Positions 8,722 to 17,119 of a DNA stretch of 64,000 bases are shown here, in pieces. The DNA is taken from positions 248,001 to 312,000 of the forward strand of contig NZ_FUZZ01000005.1 of NCBI RefSeq assembly GCF_900168065.1. The letters are read 5' to 3'. Origin of the DNA: Chitinophaga ginsengisegetis. GTDB taxonomy: Bacteria > Bacteroidota > Bacteroidia > Chitinophagales > Chitinophagaceae. Numbering within the stretch: the stretch's first letter is position 1; each line of letters starts with the position of its first letter. The translations under genes were made by a program, and so were the position numbers. The notes beneath the pieces are model-generated. The model was not told the DNA's origin, did not search any database, and saw nothing but the letters and a program-made list of their open reading frames with translations.

Positions 8722-9419
8722 ATCTCCGCAAGGAACGTCTCTAAAATTTTATTGAACTCCGCCGGTCGCTCCATCATAGGCGCATGCCCACATTCGTCAA
8801 TCATCACCAATGTGGCATGCGGCAAATGATGCCTGAATTCCAGGGCTACTTCCGGCGGAGTAATTTTGTCTTCTGTTCCCCAGATCAGTAATGTTCGTAT
8901 AGGTATTTCCGGTAGTATGGCCGCCACATAATTACGGTTGGCAGATTTTGCCATCCTCACAATACAGTAGCATTTCTGCGCATCAGTGGTAGTTTGAAAC
9001 ACTTCTGCCACCAATGCATCAGTGGCAACTGCCGGGTCATAAAAAGTATAGGCTACGCGTTCTTTTATGTACGCATAATTACCCCGCTTAGGATAACTAC
9101 CCATACTGGTATTTTCATAAAGACCGGAACTGCCGGTGAGGATTAACCGGGCTACCTGTTCAGGGTGGCGGTGTGTGTACAGGATCGCCACATGTCCTCC
9201 CAGTGAATTGCCCACCAGGATTACATCTTGGAGCCCTGCCTCCCGGATATACTGACTAAGAAAATCAACAAGGTATCCCAGCTGGTCGCTGGTATGCGCA
9301 TCATAAATCGGAAGAGATGGAATATGTATATCGTACTGCGGTTGAAAATGTGTAACAACGCCTTCCCAGTTACTAAGCCCGCCGAAAAGTCCGTGCAATA
9401 AGATCATGCTTTGTTTCAT
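8718..9419 (-). CDS. alpha/beta hydrolase
   Basis: This 233-residue cytoplasmic protein has the full alpha/beta-hydrolase triad: nucleophile Ser72 in GNSLGG, acid Asp184 in WGTEDKITPP and His212 in ECGHAPMMERP. The oxyanion-hole region HGLFGG is at residues 9-14. Sequence style resembles the 2-hydroxy-muconate hydrolase/MenH-like branch, but the substrate cannot be set. There is no signal peptide. The gene is probably monocistronic, 49 nt before the Crp/Fnr gene's 3' end. Confidence 0.9.
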   Translation of the reverse strand: MKQSMILLHGLFGGLSNWEGVVTHFQPQYDIHIPSLPIYDAHTSDQLGYLVDFLSQYIREAGLQDVILVGNSLGGHVAILYTHRHPEQVARLILTGSSGLYENTSMGSYPKRGNYAYIKERVAYTFYDPAVATDALVAEVFQTTTDAQKCYCIVRMAKSANRNYVAAILPEIPIRTLLIWGTEDKITPPEVALEFRHHLPHATLVMIDECGHAPMMERPAEFNKILETFLAEI

Positions 9420-9468
9420 ATCTTTTTTGATACAAAACTATTGCGGGGAAAATTGAGCGGCCGTGATC

Positions 9469-10077
9469 TCAGTCACAAAAGTTACGGGTCTGGTCCAGGA
9501 GGAATAACCGCGCCCTGCTCAACGCTTCCCGGCTGGTATACAGGTACCGCGCAATATTGGTGAGCGATATTTTCTGTATGATGGCGGGGCGCCGTTCCAG
9601 CAGGAACCGGTAACGCTGCAGCGGACTTTTTAAAGAAAGGATATATTGGTGTTCGGATTGCTGCTCCAATAGTTCCTGGTACAGTTGCAGGTTTACATGC
9701 AGCAGATTCATATGCAGGTCGTACAGGGGCTGCAGTTTTTTGATATTTATTCTCAATACCACGGCGTCTTCCACGGCAATAATGCTGATAGCGGAAGGCG
9801 CTTTTTTATTATAGCTTTCGCAGTTGGCGAGGAAATCATCTGCGAAGCTGAATTTTACGATCTTCTCATTTCCTTCTTCATCAACAATAGCAAATTTGAA
9901 CATGCCGGAGATAACAAAGGCCGAGTAGCGCGCTACTTTGCCGTATCTCAGGAAGGCGTCTCCTTTTTTTATGTGCTTTACGGTGGCAATGTTATCCAGT
10001 AACTGCCATTCTGCCTGGGTTACTACCGGGTATTTTTTCATGAGCCGATCATACCAGGCGGGCAATACATGATCCAT
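9469..10077 (-). CDS. Crp/Fnr family transcriptional regulator
   Basis: This 202-residue protein has an N-terminal cyclic-nucleotide-binding-like jelly roll (about residues 25-120; IKKGDAFLRYGKVARYSAFV). A long dimer helix follows, and then a C-terminal winged helix-turn-helix with ISLTNIARYLYTSREALSRA as recognition region. No Fnr-type Cys cluster is seen, so it is not an FeS oxygen sensor. Bacteroidota have many such regulators without a known ligand. It lies upstream of the alpha/beta hydrolase on the same strand (49-nt gap) and may be co-transcribed. Confidence 0.88.
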   Translation of the reverse strand: MDHVLPAWYDRLMKKYPVVTQAEWQLLDNIATVKHIKKGDAFLRYGKVARYSAFVISGMFKFAIVDEEGNEKIVKFSFADDFLANCESYNKKAPSAISIIAVEDAVVLRINIKKLQPLYDLHMNLLHVNLQLYQELLEQQSEHQYILSLKSPLQRYRFLLERRPAIIQKISLTNIARYLYTSREALSRARLFLLDQTRNFCD

Positions 10078-10137
10078 AGTGGCAATGGTTTGTCTGCAAG
10101 ATAATAATTCGCCGTTATTTTTCTCCCAAACAAAAAA

Positions 10138-10161
10138 GCAGCAGGAACCCGTTCCTGCTGC
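10138..10161 (-). terminator. Rho-independent terminator of 10187-10648 gene
   Basis: A 10-bp stem (GCAGCAGGAA / TTCCTGCTGC) with a 4-nt loop is followed, on the minus strand, by a run of six T. It lies 26 nt past the stop of the DUF2383 gene. Confidence 0.85.
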
Positions 10162-10186
10162 TGGTGATAATGATATACTCTTTGTT

Positions 10187-10648
10187 TTACTTAGCCTGGT
10201 CCCGTAATGCTTTTATCTGGTCATGTGAGCGCCTCAGCTCTGCTTTTTGCTGGGTTAATAATTCTTTGATGTAAGCCGGCAGTGCTTCATGCTCTATGGC
10301 ATCTTTATAGGCTCTCTGTGCGGCATCTTCCCCGGCTTCGCAGTTGGAGAGGATGGTTTTACGGTCATGGCCGGTAAAAACGGCTTTTACATCCATCCAG
10401 GCGCGATAAACTTTACCGCTGGCAGTGGTGCCTGAATCCATTGTTCCGCCGTTTGCCTGTACCTCGTTACCGAGTGCATTTCTAAGCTGGTGACTTTCTG
10501 CAATCATATCGGTAAAAAGCGGTCTCAGGTCGCTATTACCTTCTTCCAGTTCCTTCAACGCTTTTTCATAACCTGCAATACGATCATTGTTGATGGCGAT
10601 CAGGTCGTTCAATACTTCGTTAGTGGCAGTTGGTGTTATAGTTTCCAT
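10187..10648 (-). CDS. DUF2383 / PA2169-type four-helix-bundle protein
   Basis: I take the ATG at 10648 (METITPTATNEVLNDLI), giving 153 residues. The in-frame extension up to 10837 runs into the MBL gene and has no family similarity. The protein is entirely helical, with the ferritin-like ILNDLIAINNDRIAGYEKA opening typical of DUF2383 proteins, about 110 residues of paired helices and a final conserved KAELRRSHDQIKALRDQ. Such proteins are often stress-induced and may bind metals. Glu and His residues fit, but function is not proven. Confidence 0.85.
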   Translation of the reverse strand: METITPTATNEVLNDLIAINNDRIAGYEKALKELEEGNSDLRPLFTDMIAESHQLRNALGNEVQANGGTMDSGTTASGKVYRAWMDVKAVFTGHDRKTILSNCEAGEDAAQRAYKDAIEHEALPAYIKELLTQQKAELRRSHDQIKALRDQAK

Positions 10649-10769
10649 GATATTTTTGTTTAGATGTACCAGGTATCTACCATAAAGCATACCAGTACCA
10701 GGCGGAGTGGCACTGACAGGGGCGTAGCTATAAACGGGGATTAAAAGACGGGTTGAAGTGTAGAAGCGT

Positions 10770-11570
10770 TTAATCATTCTGTGGCAGAACTTCGCAGGCA
10801 TTGCGGACCGAAATGTGGTATACCGCTGTTTCCTCAAAACGGGAAGCCACTACGATCTGTGTGCCGTTAGCGTGCTGGTCAAAAAGTTCCTGCACCAGCG
10901 CAGGGCTGTTATTATCACGGGAAAGATGGGCCAGCAGGAGATGGCTCATAAACGGTGGCCGGTAGGTAGTAAATATTTCCAGCGCCTGTTTATTGGATAA
11001 ATGTCCTTTTCCGCCCCGGATGCGCTTTTTCAGGTAGTAAGGGTATCTGCCTTTGTCCAGCATCTCTTCGTCGTAGTTGGCTTCCAGGAAAGCCGCATGA
11101 CATTGCTGAAAATGACGGATCACATGCTCACAGGGCGCGCCGATATCTGTAAAGATCCCGATGGTGACTGCATTGCCGGCCACAATAAAACTATGCGGCT
11201 CTGATGCGTCGTGATGTTTTGGGAAGGCAGTTACCGACAGGGCGCCAATCTGTACCGGTTCGTAGGGGTTAAACGACATCACCAGCTGTTCTTCCAGGGT
11301 GAGGCCGCCATGCACCATTGTCATATTGGTGATATACACGGGCAGACGGTATTTTTTTGCCAGCACCGTTACTCCCCGGATATGATCAATATGCTCATGT
11401 GAAATAAATATCGCTTTTACCTTGCTCATGGTGAGGCCCAGGCGGGTCATCCTTTTTTCGGTTTCCCTGCACGAAATCCCTGCGTCTACCAGCACGGCTT
11501 CACTGTCATTCCCAATGTAATAACAGTTTCCGTTGCTTCCCGAATTCAATGATGTAATAAATAGCGACAT
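10770..11570 (-). CDS. MBL-fold metallo-hydrolase (YycJ/WalJ-like)
   Basis: This 266-residue protein begins SLFITSLNSGSNGNCYYIG, the hallmark of YycJ/WalJ-type beta-lactamase-fold enzymes. It carries the metal motif HEHIDH at residues 58-63, with further His ligands in FPKHHDASEP and HLLLAHLSRDNNS. WalJ-like enzymes are linked to exonuclease activity and cell-wall or DNA-repair phenotypes in Firmicutes. Here only the hydrolase assignment is firm. The gene is probably transcribed alone, divergent from lgt. Confidence 0.9.
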   Translation of the reverse strand: MSLFITSLNSGSNGNCYYIGNDSEAVLVDAGISCRETEKRMTRLGLTMSKVKAIFISHEHIDHIRGVTVLAKKYRLPVYITNMTMVHGGLTLEEQLVMSFNPYEPVQIGALSVTAFPKHHDASEPHSFIVAGNAVTIGIFTDIGAPCEHVIRHFQQCHAAFLEANYDEEMLDKGRYPYYLKKRIRGGKGHLSNKQALEIFTTYRPPFMSHLLLAHLSRDNNSPALVQELFDQHANGTQIVVASRFEETAVYHISVRNACEVLPQND

Positions 11571-11622
11571 GCGGACAAAGATAAATTTTCAGGTTGAGAT
11601 TTGCAGAGACAGGTATTTTGAT

Positions 11623-11661
11623 ATGCAACGTTGTTGCAAATTATTTTATTTGTTATATTTG
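11623..11661 (+). promoter_or_regulatory. lgt operon promoter with 17-bp palindromic operator
   Basis: A palindrome, ATGCAACGTTGTTGCAA (11623-11639), overlaps a -33 TTG (11631-11633). It is followed after 20 nt by a perfect Bacteroidota -7 box TATATTTG (11654-11661). The same palindrome with the same relation to -33 and -7 occurs at 42254-42283. The 8-1-8 symmetry resembles Fur-family sites. Confidence 0.72.
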
Positions 11662-11699
11662 TTTCATTATGTTTGCAGGATATAACGAACCAGATCCTG

Positions 11700-12503
11700 A
11701 TGCTCTTTTTACACTGGGGTGTTTCCCCTGAAATTTTCCGTATCGGCGGCTTTGCACTGCGGTATTATAGTTTGGGCTTTATGCTGGCTTTTGCGGCCTC
11801 GTATATGATATTGCTGTATGTATTCCGGCGGGAGCGGCAGTCGCGCGAAATGCTGAACCGCCTGCTGGTGTATATCATAATGGGTACGCTGATCGGTGCG
11901 CGCCTCGGGCATTGTTTGTTTTACGACTGGGCATATTACAGGGAACATATTTGGGAGATGATCCTGCCGTTTACTTTTTCGGGTGGTCAGTTCACTTTCA
12001 CCGGCTACCAGGGATTGGCGAGTCATGGCGCTGCCATTGGTATTGTACTGGCTTCTGTACTTTTCAGTTACCGTTTCCGGGTGCCGCTGATGTGGCTGCT
12101 GGATCACCTGGCGCTGGTGGTGCCGCTGGCAGGGGCGTTTATCAGGACCGGCAATTTCTTTAACTCCGAAATTATTGGTACACCGTCCACGCTGCCCTGG
12201 GCGGTGGTATTTACAAGAGTGGATGATATACCGCGTCATCCGGCGCAGCTGTATGAAGCGTTGGCGTATCTCCTCATTTTTGGATGGCTGTGGTTCCTGT
12301 ACCGTATGCGCGCGGAGCCCGGTAAACTATTTGGCTGGCTGCTGACAACCGTATTCAGCGCCCGCTTCGGGATTGAATTTGTGAAAGAAAACCAGGTGGC
12401 TTTTGAAAACGGGCGCCTGCTGGATATGGGACAGCTGCTGAGCATCCCGCTGATTGTATTGGGTATTTATTTTTTAATTTTCTATAAGAAGAGATATGGG
12501 TAA
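11700..12503 (+). CDS. lgt: prolipoprotein diacylglyceryl transferase
   Basis: Lgt moves diacylglycerol from phosphatidylglycerol onto the lipobox Cys of prolipoproteins in the inner membrane. I choose ATG 11700 (MLFLHWGVSPEIFRIG, 267 residues). The frame is open further upstream, but that part contains the promoter. Seven hydrophobic segments are visible. Family motifs are present: GYQGLASHGAAIG (about 102-114), the Lgt signature FIRTGNFFNSEIIG (147-160, with the essential Arg149) and RHPAQLYEAL (179-188). The 3' end overlaps the COG0523 GTPase start by 8 nt, so the two are translationally coupled. Confidence 0.95.
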   Translation: MLFLHWGVSPEIFRIGGFALRYYSLGFMLAFAASYMILLYVFRRERQSREMLNRLLVYIIMGTLIGARLGHCLFYDWAYYREHIWEMILPFTFSGGQFTFTGYQGLASHGAAIGIVLASVLFSYRFRVPLMWLLDHLALVVPLAGAFIRTGNFFNSEIIGTPSTLPWAVVFTRVDDIPRHPAQLYEALAYLLIFGWLWFLYRMRAEPGKLFGWLLTTVFSARFGIEFVKENQVAFENGRLLDMGQLLSIPLIVLGIYFLIFYKKRYG

Positions 12504-13437
12504 AGATGAACGTGTGAAGGTGTACATACTGACCGGGTTCCTCGGGGCGGGCAAAACCACGGTGCTGAACAGCCTGTTGCGGCAGTTCAGCGGGCACAAT
12601 AATATTGTAATCGAAAATGAGTTTGGCAAGGTAAATATCGACGCCGGCCTCATCACCGAAAAAATAGACCAGCTGTATGAACTCACCAGTGGCTGTATCT
12701 GCTGCTCACTGGACAATGATCTGCTGGAAGTACTGGGAAACATCCTGCAAAAAGAAGAACGCCCGGACCATGTGTTTATTGAAACAACCGGTATTGCGGA
12801 TGTAGGCAACATCATCGGGATGTTCCATATGCCCGATGTACAACGGCATTACGAACTGGTGAGCACCATTTGTGTGGTAGATGCAGAGAATATCTTTGAA
12901 AGACTGCAGCAGGTACCGGAAGCCGGTAAACAACTTTCCTGTGCAGACGTGATCATCATCAATAAAATAAAGCAGCTCGCCGTACCGCAACTGATCTATC
13001 TTTCCCAACAGCTGGAACAAATGAACCCGCTGGCATTCATCACCACTTCAGAAGATGGGTTTGTACCACTGAAAGAGTTGCATTTTCCCGAAAAATCAAT
13101 AGGCGCCACTATCGCACCTGTTGCACCGGTGAAACATCCGCATAAAGTGAATACGGTATTGTTTGAATCGCCGGAAGCCTTTGATCTGAACATGCTGGTA
13201 TTTGTACTGGATCTTCATTTCAACGCATACCCGGATCAGCTGTACCGCATCAAAGGATATGTCCGCATAAAGGACACGCCTGAAAGAATGCTGGTACAAT
13301 CCACCGGGAAATACCTCCACATACAACCGGCAGGAGAGTGGGGCAGTGCCACGCCATCTTCCACACTGGTATTTATAGGAAAAGAATTAAAAACACCCAC
13401 TATCCAGCGGATACTCACCCCGGCGCTCAGAAAATAA
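12496..13437 (+). CDS. CobW/COG0523 (G3E) GTPase, putative metallochaperone
   Basis: This 313-residue cytoplasmic GTPase has a Walker A GFLGAGKTT (residues 14-22), the metal-binding CICC motif (67-70), the Walker B-like ETTGIADVGNI and the guanine-specificity element NKIK. A CobW C-terminal domain follows (about 215-310). COG0523 proteins deliver zinc, cobalt or other metals, and several are induced under zinc limitation. The gene is coupled to lgt and shares its palindrome-controlled promoter, so a metal-responsive repressor is plausible. No His-rich loop is obvious. Confidence 0.9.
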   Translation: MGKDERVKVYILTGFLGAGKTTVLNSLLRQFSGHNNIVIENEFGKVNIDAGLITEKIDQLYELTSGCICCSLDNDLLEVLGNILQKEERPDHVFIETTGIADVGNIIGMFHMPDVQRHYELVSTICVVDAENIFERLQQVPEAGKQLSCADVIIINKIKQLAVPQLIYLSQQLEQMNPLAFITTSEDGFVPLKELHFPEKSIGATIAPVAPVKHPHKVNTVLFESPEAFDLNMLVFVLDLHFNAYPDQLYRIKGYVRIKDTPERMLVQSTGKYLHIQPAGEWGSATPSSTLVFIGKELKTPTIQRILTPALRK

Positions 13438-13484
13438 TTTTATGGAAAAATCCGGGAACGGCATCTTTCCTGAAATTCATTGTT

Positions 13485-14345
13485 ATGATGAGCACCCGCA
13501 GATTGACCATATTACTGATAGCAATCCTTACTTTACCGGCCCATTTCGTATATGCCTGGCAGTTATCCGCACTGGCTGTGTCTGTCGTTAGTCCCCCGTT
13601 TTCCAATGGAGCAACCCGTCCTGCATCTGTTGGCGCGCTTCCGCTTCCCGCCGGGTTTACGCGCCTGCCGCAACCGGCCGGCAGTTTTGGCGCCTGGCTG
13701 CGGGCCATGCCCCTGAAGCAGGACAACAAAGTATATCTTTATAACGGGCATTTAAAAAACAATCAACAGGCACAATACGCCGTACTGGATATTTCTACCG
13801 GCAACAAAGACTTACAGCAATGCGCGGATGCGGTGATCCGCCTGTATGCAGAATACCTGTACGATAGCAAACAGTTTGGGAAGATTGCTTTTCACGCTAC
13901 CGATGGCACACTGATGGATTACAACAGCTGGATGAAAGGCGACCGGTTTGTATTAAAACAAAACCGCCTCGTGAAAGTGAGAAAGGCCGCGCCATGCAGC
14001 GGGCCGGCCTGTTTCAGCAACTACCTCGAAACGGTGTTCTCCTGGGCAGGTACCTTATCGCTCAGCAAGGAGCTGCTACCGGTAAAGGATACACGTAAAA
14101 TACTACCCGGAAATGTTTTTATTAAAGGGGGCGCTCCCGGTCATGCGGTGATGGTAATGGATGTGGCGCAGAATGCCGCCGGTGAAAGGATTTTTCTGCT
14201 GGCGCAGAGTTACATGCCTGCGCAGGATATCCATGTATTAAAGAATCCCGGCGCCGCTACGCCCTGGTACCAGGCCGGTTTTACGGGAAAGCTGTTAACG
14301 CCGGAATGGGTGTTTGATGCCGGGGAACTGGCACAGTTCCGGTAA
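13485..14345 (+). CDS. DUF4846 domain secreted protein
   Basis: The start at 13485 (MMSTRRLTILLIAIL) gives 286 residues with a Sec signal peptide ending near FVYAW. A longer frame from 13338 overlaps the GTPase and is rejected. The mature protein matches my memory of DUF4846: GFTRLPQPAGSFGAWLRAMP near the start, YNGHLK, a CADAVIRLYAEYL segment, and PGHAVMVMDVA with SYMPAQDIHVLKN towards the end. Several Bacteroidota carry it as an envelope protein of unknown role. It follows the GTPase by 47 nt and may belong to the same transcript. Confidence 0.82.
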   Translation: MMSTRRLTILLIAILTLPAHFVYAWQLSALAVSVVSPPFSNGATRPASVGALPLPAGFTRLPQPAGSFGAWLRAMPLKQDNKVYLYNGHLKNNQQAQYAVLDISTGNKDLQQCADAVIRLYAEYLYDSKQFGKIAFHATDGTLMDYNSWMKGDRFVLKQNRLVKVRKAAPCSGPACFSNYLETVFSWAGTLSLSKELLPVKDTRKILPGNVFIKGGAPGHAVMVMDVAQNAAGERIFLLAQSYMPAQDIHVLKNPGAATPWYQAGFTGKLLTPEWVFDAGELAQFR

Positions 14346-14352
14346 TGAAAAA

Positions 14353-14382
14353 GGGGCTGACCAATACCTGTTGGTCAGCCCC
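14353..14382. terminator. bidirectional terminator
   Basis: A 12-bp perfect stem (GGGGCTGACCAA / TTGGTCAGCCCC) with a 6-nt loop is flanked by A and T runs. It lies between the convergent DUF4846 and metallophosphoesterase genes. Confidence 0.88.
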
Positions 14383-14397
14383 CTTTTATTTCAAGAA

Positions 14398-15291
14398 TCA
14401 GGTGTGTGCGAAATATTCGTTTTCCACTTCACCATCTGCATATAATTTCAGGATAGCATAACCCGGAGGCGTTTCAAAGTAATAACCCTCCCCGGCAGAT
14501 TCCTTATCACCTTTTTCCCACCAGAAGCCACTCATAGCACCATTGCAGCAGTAACGCACGCCATTGTAAACTGCGTTATCAGAAAGATGATTATGCCCGC
14601 TGAGGCATACCTTTACTTTGTCGCGGTGTTTAAAAAAGAGGGCTTTCAACCGCTGATGATCGGAGTGGCCGCCACCTACGAGGATGGGAGTAATTCCCAG
14701 GATAGGGTAGTGCGACATCAGCAGGGTAGGCGTTCCTGCCGGCAACTTTTCCAGGTCCTGTTCCAGCCACTGGTACTGTTCTTCATCCAGGGCTATTTTT
14801 TCATTGTTGCCATCCAGGATAATGAAGTGCCAGCCTTTGCGGGTGAAGCTGTAATACCGGTGCGGAATGTTCAGCCGCTTTACTACATAGTCTTTCCCAT
14901 ACATGCTGTCGTCTTTGGTGGGCGCCTTCCACCAGGTATCATGATTACCGATGCAGCTGTAAACATCATATGATTTCAGGCTGCTGATGCATTCATCCCA
15001 GACCTGCCAGAGCTGTGTAACCCTTTCCCTTTTTACGGTGTCATAGGAGGCATCGAAGATAGAGTCGCCGCCGTTGAGGAAGAAGTCCACCTTTTTGGTT
15101 TTGATTTCCTCCAGGCATTTTTTAAATCTTGCCGGTGCGTTGAGGTCTTCACGTATATGCACATCCGTTATATGCGCTACGGTTAGTACCGGGGTACGTT
15201 TACCGCTTACAGCGGCCTTCACGGCGGCCGGCCCCAGGAGGGTGCCGGCTGCCAGGAGCCCGGTGTGTTTGAGGATATCTCTTCTATTCAT
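14398..15291 (-). CDS. calcineurin-like metallophosphoesterase, exported
   Basis: This 297-residue protein has a Tat-like or Sec leader (MNRRDILKHTGLLAAGTLLG). Its five metallophosphoesterase motifs are intact: DVH (D43, H45), GGDS (D76), GNHD (116-118), SHYP and SGHNH. It probably hydrolyses phosphodiesters or phosphomonoesters in the periplasm. It starts 7 nt after the SusD stop, so it is the last gene of the sigma-FecR-SusC-SusD unit or its SusCD sub-operon. That suggests the imported nutrient carries a phosphate ester. Confidence 0.92.
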   Translation of the reverse strand: MNRRDILKHTGLLAAGTLLGPAAVKAAVSGKRTPVLTVAHITDVHIREDLNAPARFKKCLEEIKTKKVDFFLNGGDSIFDASYDTVKRERVTQLWQVWDECISSLKSYDVYSCIGNHDTWWKAPTKDDSMYGKDYVVKRLNIPHRYYSFTRKGWHFIILDGNNEKIALDEEQYQWLEQDLEKLPAGTPTLLMSHYPILGITPILVGGGHSDHQRLKALFFKHRDKVKVCLSGHNHLSDNAVYNGVRYCCNGAMSGFWWEKGDKESAGEGYYFETPPGYAILKLYADGEVENEYFAHT

Positions 15292-15298
15292 AAAGGAT

Positions 15299-17095
15299 TT
15301 ATTGCCAGTCGAAAATCTGTTTCAGTGCAGGATTCAGCGCTACCTGCGTGTAAGGTACGGGGCGGTAGTAGTACTTGGGTTCTGTAAACTTACGTAGGTT
15401 CGTTTCCGTTACCAGTGTGCCACCTGCGGTACCATTTTTCAGGTATACCGTTACGCTTTCCCCGATGCTGCCGGCTTTGTAATAAACCAGTGTGATACCG
15501 AGGGAATTCTTTTCTTTTTTATCTTCCGCAGGAATATCGGTGCTTTTATCTATCAGGATAATATCTTCCACACCGTCGCCGGTAAGGTCAAATTTACCTA
15601 ACCCGGGGAAGTACATGCCTTCCGGGATCTTCTCCAGCAGTTTGCCTGCATGCCATCTCATGAGGTCATTATAGCGGTACCCTTCCATTGCAAATTCGAT
15701 CCTTCTTTCGCGGCGTATTTCCAGCAGCACGCCTTTCATTGCGCCGGTAACATCCGGGTATTTTGCGGCCTGCGCAGGATCAGGGTTGGCATTGCTGGTG
15801 GCCAGGTCAAGAACCGGTATACCGGCGCGGGTGCGCAGCAGGTTTACGGATTGATCCAGGTCGGTTTGCGTGAGCGTATTCAGTTCTGCTTTGGCTTCTG
15901 CAAAGGTGAGCAGGGCTTCTGCATAGCGGTATACGGGGAAGTCCACGCTGTTGGTAATAACCTGGTCGGTACTGTTGGTGTATCCTTTCAGCTGGTGATA
16001 GCCGGTGAAGTTTTTGTTAAGACGCTGGATATACGGCCTGGCGTCGCCGGCACGGGTAAAGCCAGGTCCTGCCAGGGTTTGGCGCATACGCGGATCCCTG
16101 TTCTGGAACTCGGCTACAAAAGGCAGCTTATCATAACCGGGAATATCGGTAAATCGTTTACCATCTTTCATGAGGTAGGTTTGCACCAGGTCGCGGGAAA
16201 CGGATTGTTCGTAATCCCCGAACACGTTACCGTTGATACTGCCGCTGCGGCCTTTATTCATATCATAAGGATTGGCGAGGATCACTTCTTTGTTCAGCAG
16301 GAGGTCCTGGCTGGTGAACAGCGCAGCATAATCCTGGTCGGGTTTACCGGTATTGTATATGGTGAAGTTGCCGGAGTTGATAATGTCCTGCGCCTGAACG
16401 CGCGCGCTGTCGAGGAAGCGTGCGGCGGTGCCGGTGAGGTTGAGCTCCGGGTGATACTTACGGTAGGTACCTTCAAACAGGGCGATACGGGCGTAGAGCA
16501 TTTTGGCGGCCCATAAGCCCGGTGTGCCACTGGGTACGCTGGTGCGGATGTGTGTAGTGGCAAATACGAGATCGGCCATCATACTGTCTACCACCATTGC
16601 ACGGGGATCGCGGCCTTTGAACAGGTCGGGGTCGCCGGGATTTAATGACCTGCCATACCAGGGAACATCTGAATAGCGGATAATTTTATCAAAGTAAAAT
16701 CCGGCCCTGTAATACCTGGCCAGTCCGGCATAATGATCTTTGATGTCCTGGGTAACAGCGGCTTTGTTGTAATTGTCGAGGAAATAATTCACGTCACGGA
16801 GCCTTTTCCAATCCCAGCCATTGGTAATGGTTTGAGAGCTGGGAGAGCCGATCATGATATTTTTTACTTCCACTGCGGCGGTGGTAGCGGCGTTGTCGCT
16901 GTTCTGGTCCCCGAGGTATTCGCCGGTACCGGGCAGGTCAAGTAAACCATTCACATACAGGGCCAGGTCTTCCTCGGTTTTAAAAAACAGTTCAGGGGAA
17001 ATAGCGTCCTGTGGATAGCGATCGAGGAAGTCCTTTTTACAGGAAGCACTGATCACCATCACCCCGATAATTATATAGCTCGTAAATTTTTTCAT
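15299..17095 (-). CDS. SusD/RagB family nutrient-binding lipoprotein
   Basis: This 598-residue surface lipoprotein has the signal MKKFTSYIIIGVMVISASCK, with lipidated Cys19. It follows the SusD layout: an N-terminal TPR-like helical half (SPELFFKTEEDLALYVNG is typical), and a C-terminal half with YRYAEALLTFAEAKAELN and the RRERRIEFAMEGYRYNDLMRW motif of RagB/SusD. It forms the lid of the SusC transporter encoded 24 nt upstream. The glycan or other ligand cannot be deduced. Confidence 0.95.
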   Translation of the reverse strand: MKKFTSYIIIGVMVISASCKKDFLDRYPQDAISPELFFKTEEDLALYVNGLLDLPGTGEYLGDQNSDNAATTAAVEVKNIMIGSPSSQTITNGWDWKRLRDVNYFLDNYNKAAVTQDIKDHYAGLARYYRAGFYFDKIIRYSDVPWYGRSLNPGDPDLFKGRDPRAMVVDSMMADLVFATTHIRTSVPSGTPGLWAAKMLYARIALFEGTYRKYHPELNLTGTAARFLDSARVQAQDIINSGNFTIYNTGKPDQDYAALFTSQDLLLNKEVILANPYDMNKGRSGSINGNVFGDYEQSVSRDLVQTYLMKDGKRFTDIPGYDKLPFVAEFQNRDPRMRQTLAGPGFTRAGDARPYIQRLNKNFTGYHQLKGYTNSTDQVITNSVDFPVYRYAEALLTFAEAKAELNTLTQTDLDQSVNLLRTRAGIPVLDLATSNANPDPAQAAKYPDVTGAMKGVLLEIRRERRIEFAMEGYRYNDLMRWHAGKLLEKIPEGMYFPGLGKFDLTGDGVEDIILIDKSTDIPAEDKKEKNSLGITLVYYKAGSIGESVTVYLKNGTAGGTLVTETNLRKFTEPKYYYRPVPYTQVALNPALKQIFDWQ

Positions 17096-17119
17096 GTTGC
17101 AATGTTTAACGTTCCGGTT

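Noticed and set aside
10649..10837. Upstream extension of the DUF2383 gene
   Set aside because: It overlaps the end of the MBL gene and has no similarity to the four-helix family. The ATG at 10648 fits the conserved start.
15650..16516. Plus-strand frame (288 codons) opposite SusD
   Set aside because: The minus-strand SusD motifs are clear. The opposite frame has no signal, family motif or promoter.
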